Origin: WHSW01 sp963828755
Lineage (GTDB): Bacteria; Actinomycetota; Thermoleophilia; Solirubrobacterales; 70-9
Direction of reading: 5' to 3'
Assembly (NCBI GenBank): GCA_963828755.1
Contig: CAWHFY010000022.1
Span: forward strand, 1-64,000
Length of the DNA stretch: 64,000 nt
The number at the start of each line of letters is the position of its first letter. Position 1 is the stretch's first letter. Under the pieces are notes generated by a model that was not told the origin of the DNA, did not search any database, and saw nothing but the letters and a program-made list of their open reading frames with translations. Made by a program: the position numbers and the translations under genes. Positions 9,695 to 18,361 of the stretch are shown piece by piece.

Positions 9695-10466
9695 GGTGAC
9701 CCGCGCGCAGGACCCGGCGACCACGCGCATGGTCGCGAGCGTCGTCCGCGACGGCGAGCCCGACGAGCTGGCCGTCGAGGAGCCGCTCGAGATTCGTGTC
9801 GACGGGGAGGCGCTCTCGGTCACGATGCGCACGCCCGGCAACGACGAGGAGCTCGCGATCGGATTCCTGATCGGGGAGGGGCTGATCCGGGGGCCGGCGC
9901 GGGCGGGCCTGACCGAAGACCTCGCGGCGAACGTGATCAACGTCGAGGGTCCGCTGCTGCGGGATCCCGGCGAGCGGCGCTTCTACACGAGCTCCTCGTG
10001 CGGGGTCTGCGGCAAGGGGGCGCTGGAGGAGGTGGCCGTACACGCACCGCGGGTGGAGGGCGGCCCGACGGTTGCCCGGTCGCTGCTCGCGGCCCTGCCC
10101 GACCGTCTGCGCCAGCCCACCTTCGCGCGGACCGGCGGCCTGCACGCCACCGGCCTCTTCGACTCCGACGGCGAGCTCCTGATCGTGCGCGAGGACGTCG
10201 GCCGCCACAACGCCATGGACAAGGTCGTCGGCCGCGCGACGCTCAACGGGCGCCTCACGCTGCGCGACCACATCCTCTGCGTCAGCGGCCGGCTGTCGTT
10301 CGAGCTCGTCCAGAAGGCGGCCGTCGCCGGCGCCCCGATCATGGTGGCCGTGGGGGCGCCGTCGTCGCTGGCCGTCGAGCTGGCGGCCGACCGCAACATC
10401 ACGCTCGTCGGCTTCGCCCGCGAGGGCGCCGCAAATGTCTACACCGTGGCCGATCGGGTCATCTGA
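9684..10466 (+). CDS. fdhD: Formate dehydrogenase sulfurtransferase FdhD
   Basis: 260 residues. FdhD delivers the sulfido ligand to the Mo/W-bis-MGD cofactor. The CGVCGKG motif (near residue 110) holds the persulfide-carrying cysteines. DVGRHNAMDKVVG and GRLSFELVQKA are further family signatures. GTG 9684 overlaps the 3' end of the catalytic subunit by 11 bases, so its expression is tied to the enzyme it matures. Confidence 0.94.
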   Translation: MPREVTRAQDPATTRMVASVVRDGEPDELAVEEPLEIRVDGEALSVTMRTPGNDEELAIGFLIGEGLIRGPARAGLTEDLAANVINVEGPLLRDPGERRFYTSSSCGVCGKGALEEVAVHAPRVEGGPTVARSLLAALPDRLRQPTFARTGGLHATGLFDSDGELLIVREDVGRHNAMDKVVGRATLNGRLTLRDHILCVSGRLSFELVQKAAVAGAPIMVAVGAPSSLAVELAADRNITLVGFAREGAANVYTVADRVI

Positions 10467-10564
10467 CAGCCTCGATTGTCGCCCGCAACACGCGCGACTC
10501 CGCGAAACGGGCGCGGTTCGGCGCGCTCCCCGAATAGAAGCCGGGAGATTGCTGAGACGATCAA

Positions 10565-10593
10565 TTGACCAACACTAGACAAATTTGTACAAT
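10565..10593 (+). promoter_or_regulatory. Sigma-70-type promoter upstream of folD
   Basis: TTGACC at 10565-10570 and TACAAT at 10588-10593 are separated by exactly 17 bases, close to the housekeeping consensus and lying in an AT-richer patch. The predicted transcript would start near 10600, giving a very short leader before ATG 10609. folD can therefore be transcribed independently of the formate dehydrogenase genes. Confidence 0.65.
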
Positions 10594-10608
10594 GACATCA
10601 GCGTACGG

Positions 10609-11541
10609 ATGGGACTCACGAACGTCCATGGCGTCGCCGGCCTATACCGCCTGGCTCGGCGGGAGGTGCACGGACGCGTACTCGATGGAAAGGCGCTGGC
10701 CGCCGACATCCGCCAGGCGCTCAAGGAATCACTTGCGGCCAGCTCCAGGCCCGCTCCCGGGTTGGCGACTGTCCTCGTCGGCGACGATGCGGCGTCGGCG
10801 ATGTGTGTCGCCTCCAAACACCGCGCCTGCCAGGAGGTCGGGATTGCCTCCTTCGATCGCCAACTACCGGCGGACGCGACGCAGGAAGACCTCGACAAAT
10901 GCCTGGCTGAATTGGTCGCCGACAGTCGGGTCAGCGGGATCCTGCTGCAGCTTCCGCTCGTGGATGGGCTCGACGCCCGGGCTGCGCTGGAGCGGATCGG
11001 CCCGGAAAAGGACGTCGACGGCCTTACCTGGCGCAGCGCCGGGCGCCTTGCGACCGGGTCGGCGGCGTTGGTCCCGTGCACTCCGGCCGGGATCATGACC
11101 ATCCTTGATCACTACGGGATCGAGATCGAGGGGCGACGGGCTGTGATCGTCGGACGCTCGAATCTGGTCGGGCGCCCGGTTGCGTCCTTGCTCGAACAGC
11201 GAAACGCGACGGTGACCATCTGTCACAGCCGGACCCGCGCGTTGGCCCACCACTGTCAGGAGGCGGACATCCTGATCGCCGCCGCTGGCAAGCCGCGCCT
11301 GATTGGACCCGAGCACGTCAAGCCGGGAGCCGTCGTGATCGACGTCGGCATCCACCGCACCGAGGGCGGTCTCTGCGGCGATGTCGTTCTTGAAGCCGTC
11401 CAGGACAAGGTGGCGGCCATCACCCCGGTTCCCGGCGGCGTCGGGCCGATGACCATCGCCTCACTTCTTGTCAACACCGTCCAGGCTCACCACCAGCAGG
11501 CCGCGGCCGTTGCTCAAGTTGAACGCGATCGACGCGGCTGA
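10609..11541 (+). CDS. folD: Bifunctional methylenetetrahydrofolate dehydrogenase / methenyltetrahydrofolate cyclohydrolase FolD
   Basis: About 310 residues. It interconverts methylene-, methenyl- and formyl-tetrahydrofolate with NAD(P). Motifs: LDGKALAADIR, SGILLQLPLVDGLD, the KDVDGLTW signature, GRSNLVGRPVASLLEQ for the dinucleotide, and TPVPGGVGPMTIA near the C-terminus. ATG 10609 fits the short leader from the promoter. GTG 10666, just before the conserved GRVLDGK, is the alternative, but the GGGAGG there sits too close to be an ideal ribosome site. Next to formate dehydrogenase it suggests oxidation of folate-bound C1 units. Confidence 0.93.
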   Translation: MGLTNVHGVAGLYRLARREVHGRVLDGKALAADIRQALKESLAASSRPAPGLATVLVGDDAASAMCVASKHRACQEVGIASFDRQLPADATQEDLDKCLAELVADSRVSGILLQLPLVDGLDARAALERIGPEKDVDGLTWRSAGRLATGSAALVPCTPAGIMTILDHYGIEIEGRRAVIVGRSNLVGRPVASLLEQRNATVTICHSRTRALAHHCQEADILIAAAGKPRLIGPEHVKPGAVVIDVGIHRTEGGLCGDVVLEAVQDKVAAITPVPGGVGPMTIASLLVNTVQAHHQQAAAVAQVERDRRG

Positions 11542-11650
11542 GGAGTAAAGCGATGGTCTGGGTCCGCGTGCGGCGAGGGCCGGGGGCTGGGCATCATCAC
11601 ACGTATGGACAGGCGTGTGCGGCACCCGGTGGCGTCTCTATCCGCGGATA

Positions 11651-11703
11651 AGCGCACTCGGCTGGGGGCCGAGCGGTCGCCGGTTCGAATCCAGTCGCCC
11701 CGA
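11651..11703 (+). other. 3' fragment of tRNA-Pro(GGG), probable attachment-site scar
   Basis: 53 bases equal to the 3' two-thirds of a tRNA: D-stem 3' arm AGCGC, a perfect anticodon stem CTCGG/CCGAG around loop CTGGGGG (anticodon GGG), variable CGGTC, a T-arm with GGTTCGAATCC (one stem mismatch), and acceptor CGCCCCG plus discriminator A. The 5' acceptor and D-arm half are missing; unrelated sequence precedes. Integrases that use tRNA 3' ends leave exactly this kind of remnant, with the intact tRNA at the far end. It abuts the truncated IS110 transposase. Confidence 0.6.
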
Positions 11704-12637
11704 TTTCCCCGCAAATCAAAAGGCGGCCCAGTCGCTTCTTGGTCCGGTGATAGCGCTCGGCGTAGGCGGGGGTGCTTGAGCGCGTGCATCGTCGCCTCGA
11801 TCAAGGCCCAGCGCAGGTAGCGCGGCCCGTGCTTGGTCAACGGTCCGCGGCGGTCCTTGTCTCCCGATTGGTTGACGCGCGGCCAACCGGTGTAGCCGGT
11901 CAGCTTGTCGGGCGAGGCGAATCTCTCGATCTCGCCGATCTCGGCGGCGATCGTGAGCGCCAGCACCCAGCCGATCCCCGGGGCGCTTCGAAGCAACGGG
12001 ATGTAGGGGTGGTCTGTGTGGCCGGCGCGCAGACGCTTCTCGGCGACGGTGATCTGGCGCTCGAGGTGGTCGATAGCTCCAGCGGGCGACGAGTCGCCCA
12101 ACCAGGGCTCGGGGACATCGAGGCGGGCAAGCAGTTTTCTGCCCTCGGCCCCGAACGGGTCGGTGACCGGGCAGGGGCGGCCGAGGCTGATCAAGGTCGA
12201 GTGGATGCGGTTCTTGAGCGCCGAGCGGTGCTTGACCAGGTGCAGGCGAAAGCGGGCGAGCTCGCGCTCCTCACGGACTCTCGGTCGAGCAGCCAGATCG
12301 CCGCCACCAGGTCGCGCTGGCTCAGCGTCGCCAGCACCTTCGAGTCGACCTTGTCGGTCTTGCAGGCGATCGGCGCGAAGCCCTTGACGCGCTCGGCGTC
12401 GGCGATCTCGACCGCCCAGCCGCCTGCTCGAGCGTGTCGTGGACGAAGCGGGCGCCGGTCATCGACTCGATCGCCGCGCGGACGGGCTCGCCGTGGACCT
12501 CCTCGATGCGGGCGGCGAGGGTCTTCAGCGACGCGGGGTCGGGCGAGACGGCGAGCTGGTGGAGGTGCTCTCCCGCCTCGGAGAGCAGGCAGACGTCCAG
12601 TCTCTTTTCGACTGAGATCTAATCCAGCGTGCAACAT
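11704..12637 (-). pseudogene. IS110-family transposase remnant (frameshifted, 3'-truncated)
   Basis: The minus strand encodes an IS110-type protein in several frames. It begins MLHAGLDLSRK (first Asp of the RuvC-like DEDD domain). ACKTDKVDSKVLA and LARFRLHLVKHRSALKNRIHS belong to the middle. The C-terminal Tnp_20 domain is clear: RSAPGIGWVLALTIAAEIG, FASPDKLTGYTG and GPRYLRWALIEA. At least three single-base shifts break it (near 12618, 12275 and 11770). The last ~40-50 residues after RYHRTKKRLG are replaced by sequence antisense to the tRNA fragment. It is therefore a dead copy whose end was lost at the tRNA scar. Confidence 0.85.
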
Positions 12638-12710
12638 GTGACCGGGGCCTCCCTGGTACTCGGTTGGTGGACACAACTGAGCGTCTCACCAACGGAGGAC
12701 CTTCTTCATG
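12638..12710 (-). ncRNA. Candidate IS110 bridge-RNA / left-end noncoding region
   Basis: The noncoding stretch just upstream of the transposase start is where IS110-group elements encode their bridge RNA. A 7 bp hairpin is visible: GTTGGTG at 12663-12669 pairs with CACCAAC at 12687-12693 around a 17-base loop. Only location and this hairpin support the call. The element is decayed and its outer end was not identified. Confidence 0.35.
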
Positions 12711-12786
12711 GCAGTCCAAAGCGCTACGTTCGACTCCGTGGCCTCAGGCCGGCCGGAGATAACCGAGGAGCGGGTGGGAGCAGCGC

Positions 12787-13407
12787 GTGCGTGAGAACCC
12801 CTATTACGAGCTCACGGACGAGAATGAGATCAGGCGCCTGATCCGCGAGAACCCGTGGGCGACGCTCGTCTCGAACACTTCGGACGGCCTGGTTGCCTCG
12901 CACTACCCGATTCTGCTCGAGCAGGACGGCGGGGAGCTATCGATCGTGACCCATCTGGGCCGTCCCGACGAGAAGATGCACGAGCTCGGCGAGCACGAGC
13001 TACTCGTGATCGTTCAGGGACCTCATGGCTACATCTCGTCGAGCTGGTACGGCGCTCACATCGAGGTCCCGACCTGGAACTTCATCGTTGCTCACCTCTC
13101 GGGCGTGCCTCAGATTCTCGACGCGACCGAGAACTTCGAGGTCCTGTCCCGGCTCGTGGATCACTTTGAGCACCATGTCGATGTTCCGCGCCCGCTGGAC
13201 GCTACGCCCGAGGTCGCCGAGGACGCTCGCCGAGACAGTCGCGGCACGGTGGGATTGCGGCTCACGCCCACGCGGATTGTCGCCAAGCGGAAGATGAGCC
13301 AGAATAAACCGCCGGAGATCGTCGCGGCGGTGGTGGACGAGCTTGAGGGCGACGGCCCGTACGCGAGCGAGTCTCTGGCGCGGGAGATGCGGCTCGTCCA
13401 CGACTAG
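12787..13407 (+). CDS. PaiB-family FMN-binding protein (FMN-binding negative transcriptional regulator family)
   Basis: 206 residues. The PaiB split-barrel flavin fold is recognisable from the N-terminal NPYYELTDENEIRRLIREN, ATLVSNTSDGLVASHYPILL, IVQGPHGYISSSWY and the VPTWNF segment, with a C-terminal helical region. Family members bind FMN; the B. subtilis namesake affects sporulation genes, but a regulatory role here is not shown. GTG 12787 is used with GAGGAG about 15 bases upstream. It stands alone between the IS110 remnant and the multicopper oxidase. Confidence 0.85.
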   Translation: MRENPYYELTDENEIRRLIRENPWATLVSNTSDGLVASHYPILLEQDGGELSIVTHLGRPDEKMHELGEHELLVIVQGPHGYISSSWYGAHIEVPTWNFIVAHLSGVPQILDATENFEVLSRLVDHFEHHVDVPRPLDATPEVAEDARRDSRGTVGLRLTPTRIVAKRKMSQNKPPEIVAAVVDELEGDGPYASESLAREMRLVHD

Positions 13408-13701
13408 CCGCTGCGCCAGGCTGAGGCAGCGGAGCCGATCCCGAGCATTGCGCTTTCCAGGCAAAGCGATACTTTTCGCTCAAGCAGCCAGGGGGACTCG
13501 TTCGACAATCCGTGCGTCGTAGCGAGAGACGAGTCGGGCCACCGATCGGATCTCGGTACGACACATGGACCTGGGCGCGACCGAAGTGTCGCTTTGAATG
13601 GAAGCGGCGCTGCGAACCCACGGCAGTAGCGAGTACGGGCGAGGGTCGCGTGGCCAGCACGGTTTGAGCGGCTCCTCGAGCCGCAGACACTCACGGTCAC
13701 G
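13408..13701 (+). other. Intergenic gap, nothing recognised
   Basis: About 290 bases between paiB and the multicopper oxidase. No conserved ORF, RNA or repeat was recognised; short open frames here lack a ribosome site and family features. Confidence 0.5.
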
Positions 13702-15559
13702 ATGCTCACCAGACGACAGTTGCTCGAGCGGGGAGCCGTCTCGGCGGGCGGGCTGATGGTGCCCGGGCTGCTGCGCGCGGCCCCGGCGCTCGCCGTGCCA
13801 TCGGCGGCGACCCAACTGAAGAAGTTCCGTGATCCGCTGCCGCTGCTGACCGCCAACGCGATCGACGCGCGCGCGGGCGGCACGGTCCGGCTGACAGCGA
13901 AGGCGTTCTCACAAAAGCTGCATTCGCAGCTGCCGCGCACGCCACTGTTCGGCTATGCCCGCAGCGCGGACGGGGTTGCGGCCTATCCTGGACCGGCACT
14001 GCTGGTCAGTCAGGACGTGCCGATTCGGGTGGCCTATACGAACGAGCTACCCGAGGACCCACCCGACTGGCTCAACCCCGGCGCGACGGTCAGCCCGGCA
14101 GGGCGGCTATGACCAGTTCGCGGCAGTGAAGACGCGCACGCGTGGCAAGGTGCGCATGCTCACCCATCTGCACGGGGGGCTCGTTCTCGGCGAGGACGAC
14201 GGCAACCCAGCTGCGGGACCGATCTACGAGCGCGATGGCGACGGGAACTTCATAACCGACGCCGCGGGTCACCGGGTCGCGGTCGGCGACTACCGCGACG
14301 GGTTCGGGCGGGGCGAGACGCAGTGGGCCGACTACCCGTTCGGCCAGCCGGGTTCGCTGTTGTGGTTCCACGACCACTACCTGGGCGACACGCGCATGAA
14401 CGTCGTCGCCGGACTGGCGGCGGGTTGCATCGTCACCGACGAACTCGACACCTTCGACGGAGACAACCCACTCGACCTGCCTATGGGCGCCTACGACATC
14501 CCGCTCGTCATCCAGGACAAGCAGTTCACGATGACCGGCGAGATCCTTTACCCATTCGCGCCGGCGAGCACCAACGGGCCCTGGCTCGGCGAGTACTTCG
14601 GCGACTGCATGCTTGTCAACGGCCGCATCTGGCCGTCGCTGACCGTCGAGCCGGCGATGTATCGCTTCCGGCTGCTCAACGGCTCCAACGCCCGCATTCT
14701 CGATCTCAAGATCGCGGGCGCGCCAATGTACGTAATCGGCTCGGAGGGCGGGTTCCTCCCCGAGGGCACTGCGCCGGTCCCGATCAAGCGTCTCGTGATG
14801 GCACCCGCCGAGCGCTACGACGTGATCGTCGACTTCCGGCGGCTGGCCGGCGCGACGGTGCAGATCAAGAACGCGACGCCACGGCCGCCGGTGGCCACGC
14901 CGGCGCCTCCGCTCACGCAGGTCATGCAGATCAAGGTTAAGGCGACCGCCTCCCCAAGCGCGCCGCTCACCCTGCCCAAGCCCTCACCGGGCGCGCTGGG
15001 CACCAACGAACAGCCACTCGAGGACCTCAGAAAGCGCGGCGCGCCGCTGGCCGGCGCCGTCCAAACTCGCGCGATCGTTCTCAACGAGGTCGACCCTGGA
15101 ACCCCAGGCTGGTATCTGAACCTCAACGCCAACCGCTTCGACGACCCCACCACCGAGATCGTCGGCCGCGACGCTGTGGAGGATTGGGTGTACGTCAACA
15201 CGACTGCCGACACGCACCCGATGCACACCCACCTCTTCACGTTCCAGGTGATGGGGCGCTTCGCGTTCAACGCCAACGCCTACCAGGCCAGCTACGGGAC
15301 GCCCAACGGCGCGACCCCGCCCCCCGCCGCCGATCCGACGTCGGCGCTGAGACGGTTCATCACTGGCCCGATGCTGCCGCCAGGGTCGGAGGAGATGGGC
15401 TGGAAGGACACGGTGAAGGCGAATCCCGGTGAGCTGACCGTCGTGCGGGCGAAGTTCAGCCTCCCCGAAGGCGCAAGCGGCCCGCAACACTACGTTCATC
15501 ACTGCCACATCGTGGAGCACGAGGACAACGACATGATGCGGCCGTTCACGGTCCGGTAG
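13702..15559 (+). CDS. Tat-exported multicopper oxidase, CotA/bilirubin-oxidase-like (frameshifted)
   Basis: The protein starts with a Tat-like signal (RRQLLERGAVSAGG then a hydrophobic stretch ending near ALA). All four copper-binding segments are present: HLHGG, WFHDH, HPMHTHLF and the C-terminal HCHIVEHEDNDMM, whose Cys, two His and axial Met make the type 1 site. The frame breaks near 14100, where one base is missing between NPGATVSP and GGYDQFAAVK; two overlapping frames together give about 618 residues. It should oxidise phenols, bilirubin or metal ions outside the membrane. An assembly indel is more likely than decay because every copper ligand is intact. Confidence 0.88.
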
Positions 15560-15675
15560 CCGGGAACGTGAGTACGGTCGCGGCGACCGGGGGGAATCCG
15601 ACCTCGGGACTTCGACCCCGCTGACGTGGGCTGGACGGAACTCGTATTCCGAGCCCTACGGCTCCGCGACGGAGT

Positions 15676-15785
15676 CCCCGCTCGCCGTGCTCGCCGAGTT
15701 CAAGAACGCCAAGGTGCTTCGGGTTCGGAACTTCCTCGATCATTAAGAGGCCCTCGACGCCGGCGGGCTGTCGATGTATCCATTT
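15676..15785 (+). pseudogene. NTF2/SnoaL-like 3' remnant
   Basis: The frame reads LAVLAEFKNAKVLRVRNFLD, the typical last strands of the NTF2-like paralogues. It meets a stop at 15744-15746, after which EALDAGGLS resumes in another frame. Recognisable upstream sequence is scant. It is a solitary outlier of the gene family that forms the array at 28-35 kb. Confidence 0.55.
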
Positions 15786-15868
15786 AGATGAGAAGCGCTA
15801 GTCCGCGATCAGGCCGGTAGGCGGGTTCGCTCGCCTGGCGACCACGATCCCGTCCGAGACACCCGAGG

Positions 15869-17078
15869 TCACGGGGAGACGTTCTCGATCACGGTCGCGA
15901 GACCCTGGCCGACACCGACGCAGAGGGCGGCAACCCCGTAGCGCGCGCCGCGGCGACGCAGCTCCCATGCGAGCGTGGTCAGCAGCCGCGCCCCCGAGCA
16001 GCCGAGCGGGTGGCCGAGCGCGATCGCGCCGCCGTTCACGTTCAGCTTCTCCGCGTCGATTCCGAGTTCGCGCTCGCAGGCGAGCACCTGGGCGGCGAAC
16101 GCCTCGTTGATCTCGATCAGGTCGATCTGGTCCGAGGTCGAGCCCGGCGGCGTCGAGCGCCCTCGTGATCGCCGGGATCGGCCCGATCCCCATGTAGGCG
16201 GGGTCGACGCCCGCGACCCCGGTCGCGACCACCCGCGCCAGCGGCTCCGCGCCGAGCTCGGCCGCCTTGCGCTCGCTCGCCATCACCAGGCAGGCGGCGC
16301 CGTCGTTGAGGGTCGAGGCGTTGCCGGCGGTGACCGTGCCGCCCTCGCGGAAGGCGGGCCGCAGGGCGCCGAGCTTCTCGATCGTGGTGTCGGCGCGCGG
16401 GCCCTCGTCGGCGGTCACCGCGACGATCTCACCGCGCTTGCGGCCCGGGGCGTCGATCGGGATCAGCTGCTCAGCGAAGCGGCCCTCCGACTGCGCGGCG
16501 ACCGCCCGCTGGTGGCTGCGCAGCGCGAAGGCGTCCTGGTCGGCGCGCGAGACCCCGTAGCGCTCGGCGACGTTCTCGGCCGTCTCGCCCATCGCCTCGG
16601 TCGAGTAGCGCTCCGCCATCGCCGGGTTGATCAGCCTCCAGCCGAGCGCCGTGTCGTGCAGGGTCTGTTCGCCGCGCGCGAACGCGACCTCCGGCTTGGC
16701 CATCACCCACGGGGCGCGGCTCATCGACTCCGAGCCGCCGGCCAGATACAGGTCGGCCTCTCCCAGCCGCAGCGCGCGCGACGCCTGGTTGGCCGCTTCG
16801 AGCCCGGACGCGCAGAGCCGGTTCACGGTTACGCCCGGGACCTCCACCGGGAGCCCGGCGAGCAGCGACGCCATCCGCGCGACGTCGCGATTGTCCTCGC
16901 CGGCCTGGTTGGCGGCGCCCCAGTAGACGTCGGCGACCTCGGCCGGGTCGATCCCGGTGCGCTCGACGGCCGCCGCGATCACCGCCGCGGCGAGGTCGTC
17001 GGGGCGCACTCCGGCGAGCGCGCCGCGGTAGCGGCCCATCGGCGAACGGACGGCGTCGATGATCAGGGCTTCGGGCAA
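15869..17078 (-). CDS. Acetyl-CoA acetyltransferase / 3-ketoacyl-CoA thiolase (frameshifted)
   Basis: About 403 residues of the thiolase family. The nucleophile motif NRLCASGLEA lies near residue 90, followed by GGSESMSRAPW and, in the second frame, NGGAIALGHPLGCSGARLL and the C-terminal CVGVGQG with the catalytic base Cys. The frame is broken near 16140, where one extra base splits AAGLD from SDQIDLI. It catalyses thiolytic cleavage or condensation of acyl-CoA; which beta-oxidation or beta-ketoadipate route cannot be told. TTG 17078 is the apparent start. Confidence 0.88.
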
Positions 17079-17117
17079 GGGAGCGCGATGATTTCAGGTC
17101 CGGGTTATGGTGGAAGG

Positions 17118-17441
17118 GTGGATTTCGTCCTGCTGTCGCTGGGGATGATCGCGTTCATCGCCATCTGCCTGGTCCTGATCGCCCGCGCCTATCCGGGCAG
17201 CGGCGCGGACCTGGTCGATTGGAAGCCGACCCGGTCGCACGAGCTCGAGGCGCAGCTCGAGGTCGACGACGTCCAGCAGATGCTCGAGGCCCAGAACGAG
17301 TACCGGCGCCGGCGCGGCGCCCCCGATCTGACCGAGGATGACGCGAATGCGATGGCGCGCGAGGACGAGGCGGTCCGCGAGCGAGCCCGGCGAAACATCG
17401 AGGGCAAGCTCGACGAGCTCGAGGACGAGTACGGCGTCTGA
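17118..17441 (+). CDS. Small single-pass membrane protein, unknown
   Basis: 107 residues: an N-terminal hydrophobic helix (DFVLLSLGMIAFIAICLVLIA) followed by a charged, probably helical cytoplasmic tail rich in Glu and Arg (LEVDDVQQMLEAQNEYRRRRG, DEAVRERARRNIEGKLDELEDE). GTG 17118 gives a clean membrane anchor; ATG 17088 is possible but would leave only 9 bases to the divergent thiolase start. No family is recognised. The next gene follows after 24 bases. Confidence 0.6.
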   Translation: MDFVLLSLGMIAFIAICLVLIARAYPGSGADLVDWKPTRSHELEAQLEVDDVQQMLEAQNEYRRRRGAPDLTEDDANAMAREDEAVRERARRNIEGKLDELEDEYGV

Positions 17442-17465
17442 GTCGTGGCCGCGGGCGGGCGCTGA

Positions 17466-17954
17466 GTGGCGCGGGCGCTGATCGTCGGCTGCGGCTGTCG
17501 CGGGCGCGAGCTCGGCCGCGCGCTGCAGGGCCGGGACTGGGTTGTGCGCGGGACGAGCCGCTCCGCGACCGGGGTGGAGGCGATCGAGGCCGCCGGAATC
17601 GAGGGCGTGCACGCCGACCCCGACCGGATCGGGACCGTGCTCGACGCGATCGAGGGCGTCGCGCTGATCTACTGGCTGCTCGGCAACGCCGAGGGCACCA
17701 CCGAGCAGCTCGCGGCGCTGCACGGGCCGCGCCTCGAGCGGTTGCTCGAGGAGATCGTCGACACCCCGGTGCGCGGCTTCGTCTACGAGATTGCGCCCGA
17801 CCTCAAGCTCGCCCACGCCGAGTCCGCGTTCTCGATCCTGCGCGAGGCTGGCGAACGCTGGCGGATCCCGTTCGAGGCCGTCGACGGAGATCCGGGCAAC
17901 CTCGAGCTGTGGCTCGAGGGGATGCTCGGCGCGGCTCGCGAGCTGGTCGGCTGA
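17466..17954 (+). CDS. NAD(P)-binding Rossmann-fold protein, short atypical epimerase-like
   Basis: 162 residues. The N-terminal ALIVGCGCRGRELGRAL is a dinucleotide-binding beta-alpha-beta motif with unusual Cys residues in the Gly loop. The rest (GTSRSATGVEAIEAAGIE, then VALIYWLLGNAEGT) resembles shortened NAD-dependent epimerases, but no YxxxK catalytic pair is seen. The substrate is unknown. GTG 17466; probably transcribed with the upstream membrane protein. Confidence 0.6.
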   Translation: MARALIVGCGCRGRELGRALQGRDWVVRGTSRSATGVEAIEAAGIEGVHADPDRIGTVLDAIEGVALIYWLLGNAEGTTEQLAALHGPRLERLLEEIVDTPVRGFVYEIAPDLKLAHAESAFSILREAGERWRIPFEAVDGDPGNLELWLEGMLGAARELVG

Positions 17955-17957
17955 CGG

Positions 17958-18323
17958 TTACTGCAGCGGCGGAGGGGCGCGGTGGTTGCCGGTCCACGGC
18001 GCCTGGTCGGCGACCTTCGACGGCGGCTGGTCGAGGTCGTCGGCCAACAGCTTGATCCCGATGCCGGCGCCGATCAACACCACGACGACGATCGCGTACG
18101 TGACCGCCTGGCGCGCGGGGCTTGCGCTGTAGCGGCCACCGATGACCTCGCGGCGTTTGTCGAGTCCCATCGCGTCGGTCTTCGACTGCTCCTGACCGGC
18201 GAGCGGCTCCTCGGGCGACTCCTTCTCGATCACCGTGTTCGGGCCGACCGAGGGGGCGGCGGTCTCGCTGATGTCGACGCTCTGGTCGGGGCCGCGCTCG
18301 GAGTCGTCCATCGGTTCGACCAT
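17958..18323 (-). CDS. Predicted single-pass membrane protein, unknown
   Basis: 121 residues. An acidic N-terminal half (MDDSERGPDQSVDISET) is followed by QAVTYAIVVVVLIGAGIGIKLL as the only transmembrane segment and a short Pro-rich tail ending NHRAPPPLQ. ATG 18323 or ATG 18311 could start it; neither has a strong ribosome site. It is divergent from the serine hydrolase gene, with a 38-base gap that would hold both promoters. Confidence 0.55.
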   Translation of the reverse strand: MVEPMDDSERGPDQSVDISETAAPSVGPNTVIEKESPEEPLAGQEQSKTDAMGLDKRREVIGGRYSASPARQAVTYAIVVVVLIGAGIGIKLLADDLDQPPSKVADQAPWTGNHRAPPPLQ

Positions 18324-18361
18324 AAAGGGACTTGGGGCTCGGCGCGCCGGTTGTACTTCGG

